Shown here: positions 25,679 to 34,669 of the stretch, in pieces | Layout: the number at the start of each line of letters is the position of its first letter | Numbering within the stretch: the first letter of the stretch is position 1 | Source: Lentimicrobiaceae bacterium | GTDB lineage: Bacteria; Bacteroidota; Bacteroidia; Bacteroidales; JAGNHN01 | NCBI GenBank assembly: GCA_018001695.1 | Contig: JAGNHN010000012.1 | Location: 1-64,000, forward strand | Direction: 5' to 3' | DNA length: 64,000 bases | The notes under the pieces: generated by a model | What the model saw: only the letters and a program-made list of their open reading frames with translations | Databases searched by the model: none | Told to the model about the DNA's origin: nothing | Program-made: the position numbers and the translations under genes

Positions 25679-26239
25679 TTACTTGCTTTTGAACCTTGGA
25701 TCGGCCTTTATTCGTCTCACCAAACTCTCTTTGCATTGGTACTTCTTCTTCTTAGCATACTTCTCGCTAGAAAACCCCAGGATTTCCGCAATATCGCGTA
25801 AGGGTATACGCTGATAAAACAACCTGAGTAATCGCTGACATCTTTCGGGCAATGCCAGAAAGTGTTCCTGGTAAATCCTGAAACGGATATCCCTGGGTGA
25901 GATTCTGGCAATTTCCTGATCCAATTCTGCGAACCCATCCCAGACTTCCAGGTGTGCCCTTTCGTTTTTCTTACTATCCAGTTCCTTAAACCACAGATTT
26001 CTGGCCACAGAATAGAGGAAAGTATTAAAACTGCATGTCAGGTCTAAGCTTTCGTATGTCAATTTTCGATACATCACGATCAGTGCTTCCTGAAACAGAT
26101 CCTTAGCATCATCTTCTGATCCGCTGTTGAGCATCACCAGATTTCTGACCGAAGGATAGAACTTCTTGTAGATATACTCCAGGGTGTCTGTATCCTGCCG
26201 CTTGAAACCTTCTACAATGAGTTCGCTGTCGTATTGCAT
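25679..26239 (-). CDS. ECF RNA polymerase sigma factor
   Basis: 186 residues from the ATG at 26239 (a TTG at 26242 is directly upstream). Region sigma2 is seen as KKFYPSVRNLVMLNSGSEDDAKDLFQEALIVMYRKL with the DAKDLFQEA core-binding helix; a linker of ~60 residues rich in charge follows; sigma4 is LPERCQRLLRLFYQRIPLRDIAEILGFSSEKYAKKKKYQCKESL, whose HTH recognises the -35 box. It directs RNA polymerase to alternative promoters. The candidate promoter boxes at 26249-26283 match those of the dockerin/cohesin-like gene, implying autoregulation. The predicted start lies within about 10 nt of the -10-like box, so the mRNA would be nearly leaderless. It is followed by its likely anti-sigma gene. Confidence 0.92.
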   Translation of the reverse strand: MQYDSELIVEGFKRQDTDTLEYIYKKFYPSVRNLVMLNSGSEDDAKDLFQEALIVMYRKLTYESLDLTCSFNTFLYSVARNLWFKELDSKKNERAHLEVWDGFAELDQEIARISPRDIRFRIYQEHFLALPERCQRLLRLFYQRIPLRDIAEILGFSSEKYAKKKKYQCKESLVRRIKADPRFKSK

Positions 26240-26248
26240 CAACGTCGT

Positions 26249-26283
26249 TTATTAATACCTTTTCAACCAAAAGGTAACCCCCT
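26249..26283 (-). promoter_or_regulatory. Putative autoregulated ECF-sigma promoter
   Basis: Reading the minus strand: AGGGGGTTACCTTTT, then GTATTAATA, with 14 nt between GTTACC (26273-26278) and GTATTA (26253-26258). This is the same block and spacing as at 20186-20219. An AT-rich stretch lies upstream, as at the other site. Confidence 0.72.
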
Positions 26284-26387
26284 GTCAGGGTAAAATTTCG
26301 AAAAAAAATTAAAATTATTTATAAGTACTTATGAATAAACACATTACACATTATAACTAGGGCCATCTCTACAAACCGGTCCCATTA

Positions 26388-28688
26388 TTAATAACTAAGA
26401 ACGACCTTACCGCCCGGTAGATTGCCCTTAAGGTGTACCTGGGCAGTGTCGGTGTCAGGTGTCCAGGGCCCCTCAACCTTGATGTAGACCTGCGCTGTCT
26501 TCCCTGGTGCTATGAGAGATCCTGACAAGACGACCTGCACCCTTGGATCAGTCGTCTCGGTAGATTCAATGGACAAGGGAAGGTTGCCAGTGTTCTGAAC
26601 CTCGACGATAGATGTATGGTATTGACCGGCAGCCACTGCGGGCAAGGCGTTTTGTCCACGGAAGACCGCAGTGGTATTCCCGGAGGTTGTCTTGGCGACC
26701 ATACCCCCTACTTCCCCATACAGTATGGTGATTCTGCGGGCGCGGGCAGCCTCGGGGCTATAGACCGAATTCCTGAGGTCTCCGGCACGGGACGACACAC
26801 GGCTTGCCGCCTCGTCCACCCCGATAGGTACCTCACGAATGCTCAGTTTAGCCATTCCTTGTACCTGGTTCAGATAAGGCAGCAGGGCGCCATTGTTCCA
26901 GGTATTCATTTCATTGATCATGCTGCGGATGCGCCTCGATGCCAGTGTGCGGTTATAGGCAAGCGTATTCAAAGGACTGGCATAACCCTGAACAATCAGG
27001 TCCACATCACGGCCATCGGCCAGGGTTTCGTAAAGGAACCCCATCAGTGTCTGCAGCTTCTCCCTGGCCGGCAGGACCTCTTCCTGGAAGAAACCACCTA
27101 TTCTGGCCCTGGCCTGGGCAGTCTGGGCCGCAGGGATTCCTGTGCTATACTGCTTTTCATATTCTGCCTTTTTCAGCATATAGGCATCGAGAGTATTACC
27201 GTATGTATGCTTCGTGCTCTCCGAGTTGGAGCGCGGATCAGGATGATCGTTATCGAAGTACAGTGAAAGTGGCAATACGGTGTTGATGCGAGCAGCCTTT
27301 TCCTGATTGATCCGGTTGTTCATAACAACAGGGTCCTCCTTGGGTTCCTCCTTTTTAACATAAGGCTCAACCAGATAGATATCGAAGCAGCACGTTTCTT
27401 CGCCCAGGGTTCTGCTACCAATCCGGTTGGAGACGACATAGCCGGGACGCATTCCGGCCGGTGGAATAAAGCCAAGGTCTTCGGCCGGACTATTTACATC
27501 TTTGCCAAGGTTGATGGGTTTATCCCATTTCCCGAGTCCACCCTTACTGAAAAAGACATCCAATCCACCCAGGCCGGTATGAAAATCACTGCTGAAATAG
27601 AGGCCTTCCGCGTTGGCATCATAGTAGGGTGTTGACTCATTGCCCGGGGTATTGATGGTACTTCCGGCATTGACCGGCTCGGTGGGAAACCCCTTGCTGA
27701 GCACCGAATACCAGATATCATATCCACCCTGGCCTCCGGGCCTGTCGCTCACAAAATACAAGACTTCCTTATCCCCCAGCATGGCCGGTGCGGGTTGGCT
27801 TGCGCTATATCCTTTAATGTTGATCACCTCACCCAATGGCCGCACTTTGGTCCATTTGCCACGTGAACGTTCCGCCACCCAGATTTCGCAGGCGCCATCT
27901 TCGGTGAGGTCCATATCACAAACACTGAAATACATCTTGTTACCATCCGGAGTAAAGGAAGGATTACCGGTATGCATACCTTCCTGGTGGAGGCGTTTAT
28001 CCAAAAACCTGGGTTTATCGAAACCCCGGTCATGTTGTCTGGAATAATAGATAAAAAACAGCTGGGTTGACTCCTCTTCGTCAAGGGATGAAACAGGGAG
28101 GCTGCTGGAAAAAACGACGAGGCTGTCATCGAGTCGCCAGGGCCGGAGCTCAGAGAAGTCAGAGTTCAGGTCATCTCCGGCATGGGTGATCTTCCACCTG
28201 ATACTGTCGGGGTGCGCCAGGAGGCGGACAGCCTGGATACTGGCATATTGCTGTTTCGCATGATCAAGGATCTCTTCTTCAACATCAACAGGATTATCCG
28301 CGAATAATTTCAGGGAAGCCTCCCACCCGTCGAGGTCACCCGTTTGTTTCAGCATCAGGGCCCTGTAATACAGTGCCATTTTTTGCTCCTCTCCCCTTCC
28401 CTTTTCAGCAACAACCCGATATGCATCAGCTGCGATGGGATAGTTTCTTGCTTGCATGGCAGCTTCACCAAGCAAGCTATGTGTCTCAGGGTCATCTGGT
28501 TTCAGGGTTGCCGCTTCCAGGAAGCTGGCCACTGCCGAAGCATAATCACCCTGCTTCAGGAAACTGTTGCCACTCTTCATCCATTCTCTGTGACTCTGCG
28601 CATACACGTTTACAGAGGAGAACCAGAAAAGCAATAAAGTGCTGCATATCAGCAGACATCGGCCAAAGTGTGATAAGCTTTGTGTCAT
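26388..28688 (-). CDS. TPR / PD40 / OmpA-like envelope protein
   Basis: 766 residues with signal peptide (CLLICSTLLLFWFSSVNVYAQ). TPRs at ~32-115 (WMKSGNSFLKQGDYASAVAS, HSLLGEAAMQARNYPIAADA); WD40-like PD40 beta-propeller repeats at ~180-455 (FTPDGNKMYFSVCD, LYFVSDRPGGQGGYDIWY, LYFSSDFHTGLGGLDVF); an OmpA-like peptidoglycan-binding region at ~475-690 (LSLYFDNDHPDPRS ... VDLIVQGYASPLNTLAYN); and an Ig-like C-terminal domain (~700-766, IVEVQNTGNLPLSIEST). This architecture accompanies PorP/SprF genes in Bacteroidota and resembles the PorE/SprE-type envelope anchors of T9SS. It lies 12 bp after the PorP/SprF gene in the same operon. Confidence 0.87.
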   Translation of the reverse strand: MTQSLSHFGRCLLICSTLLLFWFSSVNVYAQSHREWMKSGNSFLKQGDYASAVASFLEAATLKPDDPETHSLLGEAAMQARNYPIAADAYRVVAEKGRGEEQKMALYYRALMLKQTGDLDGWEASLKLFADNPVDVEEEILDHAKQQYASIQAVRLLAHPDSIRWKITHAGDDLNSDFSELRPWRLDDSLVVFSSSLPVSSLDEEESTQLFFIYYSRQHDRGFDKPRFLDKRLHQEGMHTGNPSFTPDGNKMYFSVCDMDLTEDGACEIWVAERSRGKWTKVRPLGEVINIKGYSASQPAPAMLGDKEVLYFVSDRPGGQGGYDIWYSVLSKGFPTEPVNAGSTINTPGNESTPYYDANAEGLYFSSDFHTGLGGLDVFFSKGGLGKWDKPINLGKDVNSPAEDLGFIPPAGMRPGYVVSNRIGSRTLGEETCCFDIYLVEPYVKKEEPKEDPVVMNNRINQEKAARINTVLPLSLYFDNDHPDPRSNSESTKHTYGNTLDAYMLKKAEYEKQYSTGIPAAQTAQARARIGGFFQEEVLPAREKLQTLMGFLYETLADGRDVDLIVQGYASPLNTLAYNRTLASRRIRSMINEMNTWNNGALLPYLNQVQGMAKLSIREVPIGVDEAASRVSSRAGDLRNSVYSPEAARARRITILYGEVGGMVAKTTSGNTTAVFRGQNALPAVAAGQYHTSIVEVQNTGNLPLSIESTETTDPRVQVVLSGSLIAPGKTAQVYIKVEGPWTPDTDTAQVHLKGNLPGGKVVLSY

Positions 28689-28700
28689 ATCCTGTCGTTA

Positions 28701-29726
28701 TTACATCAGCAAACAACCGGGAACGCGCAGCCGAGGGGGCTGGCTATCACCGATCAGATACATAATATTTAATTCCCAACCTCCCCGCCACTGTGAAGCG
28801 CGCCGGAGGCCTGAGTAATTCACATCGTAGGCCATGGACAAGGTCCATGCATTCCGCTGTCCGCCCAGGCTCAATACGAGGGCATCTCCAGCGCGGGTGA
28901 AGAGTCCAGCCTCCATGGTTGTCATCCCAAAGGCTGTCTCTTCCAGCACATAACCAATCCAGGAACCCAGAAGGTATTCCCGGAAAGGCCCCTGAACAGA
29001 AACCAGCACCTCAGGACGCAGGTACCAATCATTCCTTGCCTGGTACCCATGCTGTAAATATACGGTGTATCTTACATCCAATGGAATAGAATCTTCATGA
29101 AAGAACGACTGCCCAGGTTGATTAATGTGCCAAACAGACACTCCTGATTTCCAAAACTTTAACTCATTATCTCTCTTTTCCCAAACGAGGCCGGCCGCCA
29201 GGTCAACAAAAGAAAAGGACTGTCTACCAAGTTGTTCCGGTATTCCGAAGTCTGGATTATACTGATTTCCATCGTAACTGGCATCGAATCGAAGCCGGCC
29301 AAAATCGAGGCTTCGCTGGTTCCACCCCAGCGCGATCCCTGCCTGCAAACGATGTTCTTTAACAGCGAGCGGAATGGAGGTTGCCAGATGCAGTTGAGCT
29401 GCGGTTGTCCCCAAATGACCATCCCCTGCCTGGTCTCTCCAAACAAGCAGGCCATAGGACAGCCGCCAATCCGCATCCCTGGCACCAAGATAACTGTCAA
29501 AGCCAGCCTGGTAAGTCACGAAAGGCTTGGAAACGGCAGCCCATTGACTTTTATGTGCTCCACTAACACGGTATTTATCTATACCTAAACCTGACTCCGC
29601 CGGATTCAGCCAGATACCTTTCTGAAATGGCATGGAATAGTGCAGGTCCTGGGCCATGATCCACCCATCCAGCAGGCAAAGCCAGCAGATAGCGGTAATC
29701 GCAAACATCAGGGGCCTGGGCATCAT
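28701..29726 (-). CDS. PorP/SprF family type IX secretion-associated membrane protein
   Basis: 341 residues with a signal peptide (ITAICWLCLLDGWIMAQ). The mature start DLHYSMPFQKGIWLNPAESG, then RVSGAHKSQWAAVSKPFVTYQ and FGRLRFDASYDGNQYNP are signatures of the PorP/SprF barrel family. Known biology: SprF-like proteins are dedicated outer-membrane partners for secretion and attachment of the large protein encoded next to them. Here the start overlaps the stop of the 1327-residue CHU_C protein by 4 bp (ATGA), a translationally coupled pair. The C-terminal strands end with VPGCLLM. Confidence 0.93.
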   Translation of the reverse strand: MMPRPLMFAITAICWLCLLDGWIMAQDLHYSMPFQKGIWLNPAESGLGIDKYRVSGAHKSQWAAVSKPFVTYQAGFDSYLGARDADWRLSYGLLVWRDQAGDGHLGTTAAQLHLATSIPLAVKEHRLQAGIALGWNQRSLDFGRLRFDASYDGNQYNPDFGIPEQLGRQSFSFVDLAAGLVWEKRDNELKFWKSGVSVWHINQPGQSFFHEDSIPLDVRYTVYLQHGYQARNDWYLRPEVLVSVQGPFREYLLGSWIGYVLEETAFGMTTMEAGLFTRAGDALVLSLGGQRNAWTLSMAYDVNYSGLRRASQWRGGWELNIMYLIGDSQPPRLRVPGCLLM

Positions 29727-32700
29727 CTCAACAAGGTTATATTGCCTTTGTGTGAATAGCGTTGCCCATCAAAACAGGTGACATCCAGATGATAAACAAA
29801 CACGCCAGGGTCGCAGGGCTTACCTCTGAATATGCCATTCCATCCTTCATCAGGGTCAGTGGTCTCGAAAACTTTCTCGCCCCAGCGGTCAAAAAGCACA
29901 AACCGGATGGCGTATCCCACAGACGATCGCACATAAAGCACGTCGTTCTGACCATCGCCATTGGGTGTGAAGGCATTAGGAACATATATATATGGAAAGT
30001 CACAAACAAGCTCTTTTACAAAAATCACGACAGAATCCTGCCAGATACAGCCGTAAATATCAGTGATGGTGAGGTAATAGGTTGTCGGTACAACAGGGGC
30101 AGCCATCGTTTGCGCTGAAGTGGGATTATCCAGACCGGCTGCAGGTTGCCATTGATAGCTGGCTTGTGGTATCACACTAGCCATGATCCTGATTTCCTGT
30201 CCTTTAAAAATCGTATCAATGTGTGGATACACCTGTATCGTATCGAAGGGAGATTCAACGAGGATCTCAAAGGTATCCCTGGCAGGGCAACCATGAGCAT
30301 CTAATACCAGCAATTCAAAGGCCCCGGCACAGAGGTTAGTCAGGAGCGGCGTGGTCTGTCCCTGGCCCCAGGCATATGAATAAGGATACATTCCACCACT
30401 GGCCTGGACCTGTATCTGACCGATACAGACCTCCTCACAGGGGACCGGGATCAGTGTGGCCTGCAGTTGGACAGGGGCAGGTTCAGGCAAGACTCCCGTC
30501 GAAATCGCCACACAGCCCTGGCTGTCAGTGATGGTCACTGCGTATGTTCCTGCGCAAAGGCCCACAGCGGTGTCGCCTGTTTGCCCGTCACTCCACAGGT
30601 AGGTGTAGGGGGGTGTACCACCAGAGGAATAGGCGATGAGGGAGCCATCGCAATATGCATGACAGGTGGGCATGCTGGCCCATAAAGGTGCGATGACGAT
30701 CAGAAAATCTACATGGATACTGTCAATGGCAACGCAATACCCATCATGGGCTTTGACGTAGAACTTTCTGGGGCTGGTGATGCTGACCGTAGCAGATGGA
30801 CTCAACATACTGGTATTCAGCGTATCCGTAAAATCCGGATTGGAAGACCAATGGTAGAAGAGACTAGGATTATTACCTGTGGCCTGAAGCGTCAAGGTAG
30901 AATGACATACGGCTGTATCTGTGCCAGCATCTACCTGAACGATATGTACATCAACGAGTTGCTGTAAAGTGTCGGCGCAGGATCCGTTGCTTACAATGAG
31001 CTCGTACAACTGACTGAATGGCGTATTGGCAATAGGATTGGATACACTCGTGTTACTCAGGCCGCCGGGTGGTGACCATGCATAGGTGATGCCAGGATCA
31101 GGGGTAGGTGGTATTCCCAACATGGTAATCTCTCCTGGGCAGAGATGTATAGTCGGCAGAGTATCCCTTTTGTTGCTCAGTACGACCAGGTAGCGGTAAA
31201 CGGTATCACTCTGGTTACATGCAGCGGCATCTGACACTACCAGGCGCACCTGATAAATGCCGGAGGAAGTGTACGTATGGACAGGATGAGAGGCGGTGGA
31301 AGTAAAACCATCTCCAAAGTCCCAGTGAAAGGTGGTTCCAGAAGCAGACACCGTCTGAGATGTGTTTTGGAAATCAACCACATATGGCGCACAACCGGAG
31401 ACCGGTTGCTGGAAATCGGCAATCAGAAAGGGTACATCAAAGCGGATTTTCACTACGGCGTTGTTGCAATTGGTGGCATTGTTGGTGTTGGACCAGGCTC
31501 CCGGCGTTGTTGGGAAATCATCCAGACCGCCACATCCGGCGCACACGGCCTGGTAGATGGCCCCCCTCCGGTCGAAACGGCTAGTGCCTCCGTCTACATG
31601 CTCTCCGCTGGCACCACCGTAATATGTGGCAAAGATGGGCTGGGAGATATTTTTATCCAGTACCAGGAAATAGTAGTCTTTGCCATCTGTTGTGAGCTGG
31701 AAAGCATCCGGGGTAACTGGCAGGCCGGCGGTACCGCCAAACCCATTCAGGGCAGACCCACCCCAGGCAGAGAGGTAGACATTAAAGCAGACATCTACCA
31801 TGAAAGCACTGGGAGAGACGTCAGGGCCGCCATTGCCTGTTCCCCAGGCAGTTGACCAGATGCGGGCATTCAGACCCGGATTGTATTTAGAGATAAACTG
31901 CCCTCCACCAGGAACCGACCAGCTTACATTCTGGATAAAAATATTACCCGGTGCAGATGTCTGACCCAATACATATATATCATTATTACGGTCGGATTTG
32001 ACAAAAAACACCTGGTCGTAGGTTGGGCCACCTACATAAGTACCGCCTATCAGTGTTTGTCCATTGGCACTGATTCTGACGATAAAACCATCGGCTGTGC
32101 CGCCTCCATTGAGGGTTTGGTACCCTGTCATGCCTGGCATATTCTGAGAGGTGGTGCCACCTGCTGCATAAATCTGCTGATCGGGTCCCAGGACAAGGCT
32201 ATAGCCTGCATCCAGTCCCGATCCTCCCAGATAGCTGGCCCAGAAAAGGATACCCAGATCACGGTTCATCTTGAAAATACAGGCATCCTGAGCGCCACCA
32301 CCATAAGCAGACTGAAATGCCGAGGCCGTTCCAGGAAGGTTGGAAGAGTTGGTGCTTGAGCACACATAGACATTGCCAATCTCATCGACTACAATCTCGC
32401 CCCGTACATCATCACCGTAATTGAATCGCAGGGGACTATGTCCGTTCAGTCCATCGTTGCCAAAGCCACCAAAATATGTAGAAGATAGCAGTTGGGTACC
32501 ATCCACATTGAACCGGCTGAGAATGATGTCGGCCCCGTTGGGGAACTGCAGCATAGCCGAGAGGGTATAGGATAATCCGCCATTAAAAGTCTGATCATAA
32601 GCGCCCGAAGTGACCGGATAATTGGAAGACCCGGTCGTTCCCAGCAAGACCAGCTCATTGCTGTTGTTGACCACCAGGCTGGAGGGCACATCAGTGCCGG

Positions 32701-33706
32701 AGCCTCCGAGATAGGTCGAATAAACCAGGAAGCTTCCGGTTGTATCATACTTACTGATAGCGATGTCGCAACCGCCACCAGCAAAGTTAACCTGGTAACT
32801 ACCTGTAACAACCGGATAACCAGTTCCAAAGGCTACGCCGGCAGCGTACAGGAATCCATCCTCATCATAGGTCGCCGAATAACCCCAGTTATCGATAGTC
32901 GAGCCTGAATAGGAAGCAAAGACCAGGGTTGGGTCGATCACAAGGGTATCAGTTACAGAATAGCCTTCCGGTAATGCAAAGCTGACGATGTTCTTTTCCA
33001 GGCTGAAATGACACGGAACGCTGTGTTGAAAACCCGTCTGCATTGTCCAGGCTTTGGGAGCCTGCTCAACGAGTTCGCCCAGGGGTGTTGTAATCAGGAG
33101 GTTACCACTTCTGGCTATTCGTATCCTTCCGCCATGCTCCCATGCCATGCGGATCACTGCCGGATCACTGCCCGGCGCCACGCGAAATGCATACTTCAGG
33201 TTGCCCTGTTCCGTGCTAAGGACCATATCCACGCCCGGGTATACCTTATGTATTGTGATGCCCTTTGCAGGGTATACGCCACCAGCCCATGATGATTCCT
33301 TTTCACCCAGGAAGTAATTCAGGTAATATGGTGCTTTTCCTTCTTCTGAAATAGTGGAAAAGCTTGCTGCATCAATGAGCGCACATCTGAATGCAAAATG
33401 GTCAATTTCAAGGTCGGGCAAGCCCCTGCGCGTGCGCTCATCCGGTTCAAGGAATTTATACCCTACCAGATCACGCACCTGGGTTTCGTTCCGGTAAACA
33501 AAGAGGAAGCCATTCCGCTCAACAAACATCGCACCTGAAGGTAGATCAGCCTTGTACAGCACATTCTCAGGCCACTGACCCATGTTAGGAATAAATGCAT
33601 ATTGATCCTGATATGAATCATGACCATATCCGGGCCACGCCATCATCAGCCAGAAGAAAAACATGCCAAGGGACAATGTCCCTGATTTGCAGCGATCGGT
33701 GTGCAT
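29723..33706 (-). CDS. Giant surface protein: SBBP repeats, PKD, SprB repeats, CHU_C domain
   Basis: 1327 residues. Signal peptide (SLGMFFFWLMMAWPGYG); N-terminal beta domain ~35-240 (YAFIPNMGQWPENVLYKADL); seven or so SBBP-type propeller repeats ~245-740 (STYLGGSGTDVPSSL, SYLGGSGLDAGYSLVL); a PKD domain ~765-850 (FHWDFGDGFTSTASHP); Ig-like segments; two SprB-type repeats ~1030-1180 (GGTPPYTYLWSDGQTG, GGMYPYSYAWGQG); and a gliding-motility C-terminal domain (VPNAFTPNGDGQNDVLYV ... WGEKVFETTDPDEGWNG), which is the T9SS type B signal. It would be secreted and held on the surface by the overlapping PorP/SprF partner; adhesion is the likely role. First gene of the minus-strand cluster. Confidence 0.95.
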   Translation of the reverse strand: MHTDRCKSGTLSLGMFFFWLMMAWPGYGHDSYQDQYAFIPNMGQWPENVLYKADLPSGAMFVERNGFLFVYRNETQVRDLVGYKFLEPDERTRRGLPDLEIDHFAFRCALIDAASFSTISEEGKAPYYLNYFLGEKESSWAGGVYPAKGITIHKVYPGVDMVLSTEQGNLKYAFRVAPGSDPAVIRMAWEHGGRIRIARSGNLLITTPLGELVEQAPKAWTMQTGFQHSVPCHFSLEKNIVSFALPEGYSVTDTLVIDPTLVFASYSGSTIDNWGYSATYDEDGFLYAAGVAFGTGYPVVTGSYQVNFAGGGCDIAISKYDTTGSFLVYSTYLGGSGTDVPSSLVVNNSNELVLLGTTGSSNYPVTSGAYDQTFNGGLSYTLSAMLQFPNGADIILSRFNVDGTQLLSSTYFGGFGNDGLNGHSPLRFNYGDDVRGEIVVDEIGNVYVCSSTNSSNLPGTASAFQSAYGGGAQDACIFKMNRDLGILFWASYLGGSGLDAGYSLVLGPDQQIYAAGGTTSQNMPGMTGYQTLNGGGTADGFIVRISANGQTLIGGTYVGGPTYDQVFFVKSDRNNDIYVLGQTSAPGNIFIQNVSWSVPGGGQFISKYNPGLNARIWSTAWGTGNGGPDVSPSAFMVDVCFNVYLSAWGGSALNGFGGTAGLPVTPDAFQLTTDGKDYYFLVLDKNISQPIFATYYGGASGEHVDGGTSRFDRRGAIYQAVCAGCGGLDDFPTTPGAWSNTNNATNCNNAVVKIRFDVPFLIADFQQPVSGCAPYVVDFQNTSQTVSASGTTFHWDFGDGFTSTASHPVHTYTSSGIYQVRLVVSDAAACNQSDTVYRYLVVLSNKRDTLPTIHLCPGEITMLGIPPTPDPGITYAWSPPGGLSNTSVSNPIANTPFSQLYELIVSNGSCADTLQQLVDVHIVQVDAGTDTAVCHSTLTLQATGNNPSLFYHWSSNPDFTDTLNTSMLSPSATVSITSPRKFYVKAHDGYCVAIDSIHVDFLIVIAPLWASMPTCHAYCDGSLIAYSSGGTPPYTYLWSDGQTGDTAVGLCAGTYAVTITDSQGCVAISTGVLPEPAPVQLQATLIPVPCEEVCIGQIQVQASGGMYPYSYAWGQGQTTPLLTNLCAGAFELLVLDAHGCPARDTFEILVESPFDTIQVYPHIDTIFKGQEIRIMASVIPQASYQWQPAAGLDNPTSAQTMAAPVVPTTYYLTITDIYGCIWQDSVVIFVKELVCDFPYIYVPNAFTPNGDGQNDVLYVRSSVGYAIRFVLFDRWGEKVFETTDPDEGWNGIFRGKPCDPGVFVYHLDVTCFDGQRYSHKGNITLLR

Positions 33707-33735
33707 GCGGATTGTTTTAGCACCTCCTCTGCATC

Positions 33736-33743
33736 CAAAGTTA
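33736..33743 (-). promoter_or_regulatory. TAnnTTTG promoter box (CHU_C operon)
   Basis: Minus-strand TAACTTTG, 29 nt before the start codon at 33706; no clear -33 TTTG. Confidence 0.55.
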
Positions 33744-33788
33744 CAAAATATGGCTGAGAAGGGTAAGTATTCCGTGTGGAATAATATA

Positions 33789-34547
33789 TTATTGATTCAT
33801 ATATCCCGCCCTTTGCAGAAAATCCAGAAGTTTTCGGGAGAAATGAACGTTATCTGTCTGGGTATAACGTTTTTGGGTAAAGATCTGGGCAAGGGTTTCG
33901 AGCTGATTCTCTTCCAGTAGTCGCTGTGTCAGTGGCAGGGCTTCCCTGGCAGCGTAGAACAGATCGATATCTTCCGGACCCGGATCCTGATACTGCTCCA
34001 GATGTACGATGGCTTCCATTGGTAATCTGTCGGTTAAACCCGGGCTCTCATCCGGGTAACCGATGACAAGTGTGGTCACAGGAACGACACCCTGCGGACA
34101 GGCCAGTACACTGGCAATCTCCTCCGCCATATAAGTAGTTGTACCCAGGTAACATACACCTAAGCCAAGGTCCTCAGCTGCAAGGGTGGCATTTTGAGCT
34201 GCCAGAAGGGCATCGATCGCGGCTGTCAGAAACGACAGGAAGTTATCGTATCCCGGCTCCGCCTTTCTTTGCAGGCACCACTTGTTAAACCTGTTAAAAT
34301 CAGCACAAAAAGTAAGAAGAACAGGAGCTTCCTTCACCATATTCTGTCTGAAATGCAATCCCCACAGACGCTCCTTTAAACCAGGCTCAGTTGTAACGAT
34401 GATACTGTAAACCTGCATATTTCCTGTTGTAGAAGCCCGTGAGGCCGCCTCCAATATTTGATTCATAACAGGTGATGGTACCGGATCCGGTTTGTACTTC
34501 CGTATCGTCCGGTGTTCAGATATCGTTTTCCACGTTTCCATATTCAT
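33789..34547 (-). CDS. Nitroreductase family protein (NfsA-like)
   Basis: 252 residues. FMN-dependent NAD(P)H oxidoreductases of this family reduce nitro groups, quinones or flavins. Seen: the FMN phosphate site SEHRTIRKYKPDPVP, the ASRASTTGNMQVYSIIV block, AIDALLAAQNATLAAEDLGL with GVCYLGTT, and VVPVTTLVIGYPDE. The extra C-terminal helical tail (KRYTQTDNVHFSRKLLDFLQ) matches the NfsA-type subgroup. Cytoplasmic; transcribed alone, divergent from the nuclease gene at 34670. Confidence 0.9.
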   Translation of the reverse strand: MNMETWKTISEHRTIRKYKPDPVPSPVMNQILEAASRASTTGNMQVYSIIVTTEPGLKERLWGLHFRQNMVKEAPVLLTFCADFNRFNKWCLQRKAEPGYDNFLSFLTAAIDALLAAQNATLAAEDLGLGVCYLGTTTYMAEEIASVLACPQGVVPVTTLVIGYPDESPGLTDRLPMEAIVHLEQYQDPGPEDIDLFYAAREALPLTQRLLEENQLETLAQIFTQKRYTQTDNVHFSRKLLDFLQRAGYMNQ

Positions 34548-34669
34548 GACTTTTCACAGCAAAGATGTCCAATTTTAGGCTGAATCACCACCTGCAGCCA
34601 GGAATAATCCACAGCTATTCCAAAAGAGGGCCCTTTTTTCGTCTATTCCCTAAACAAGGATTACAAGAT

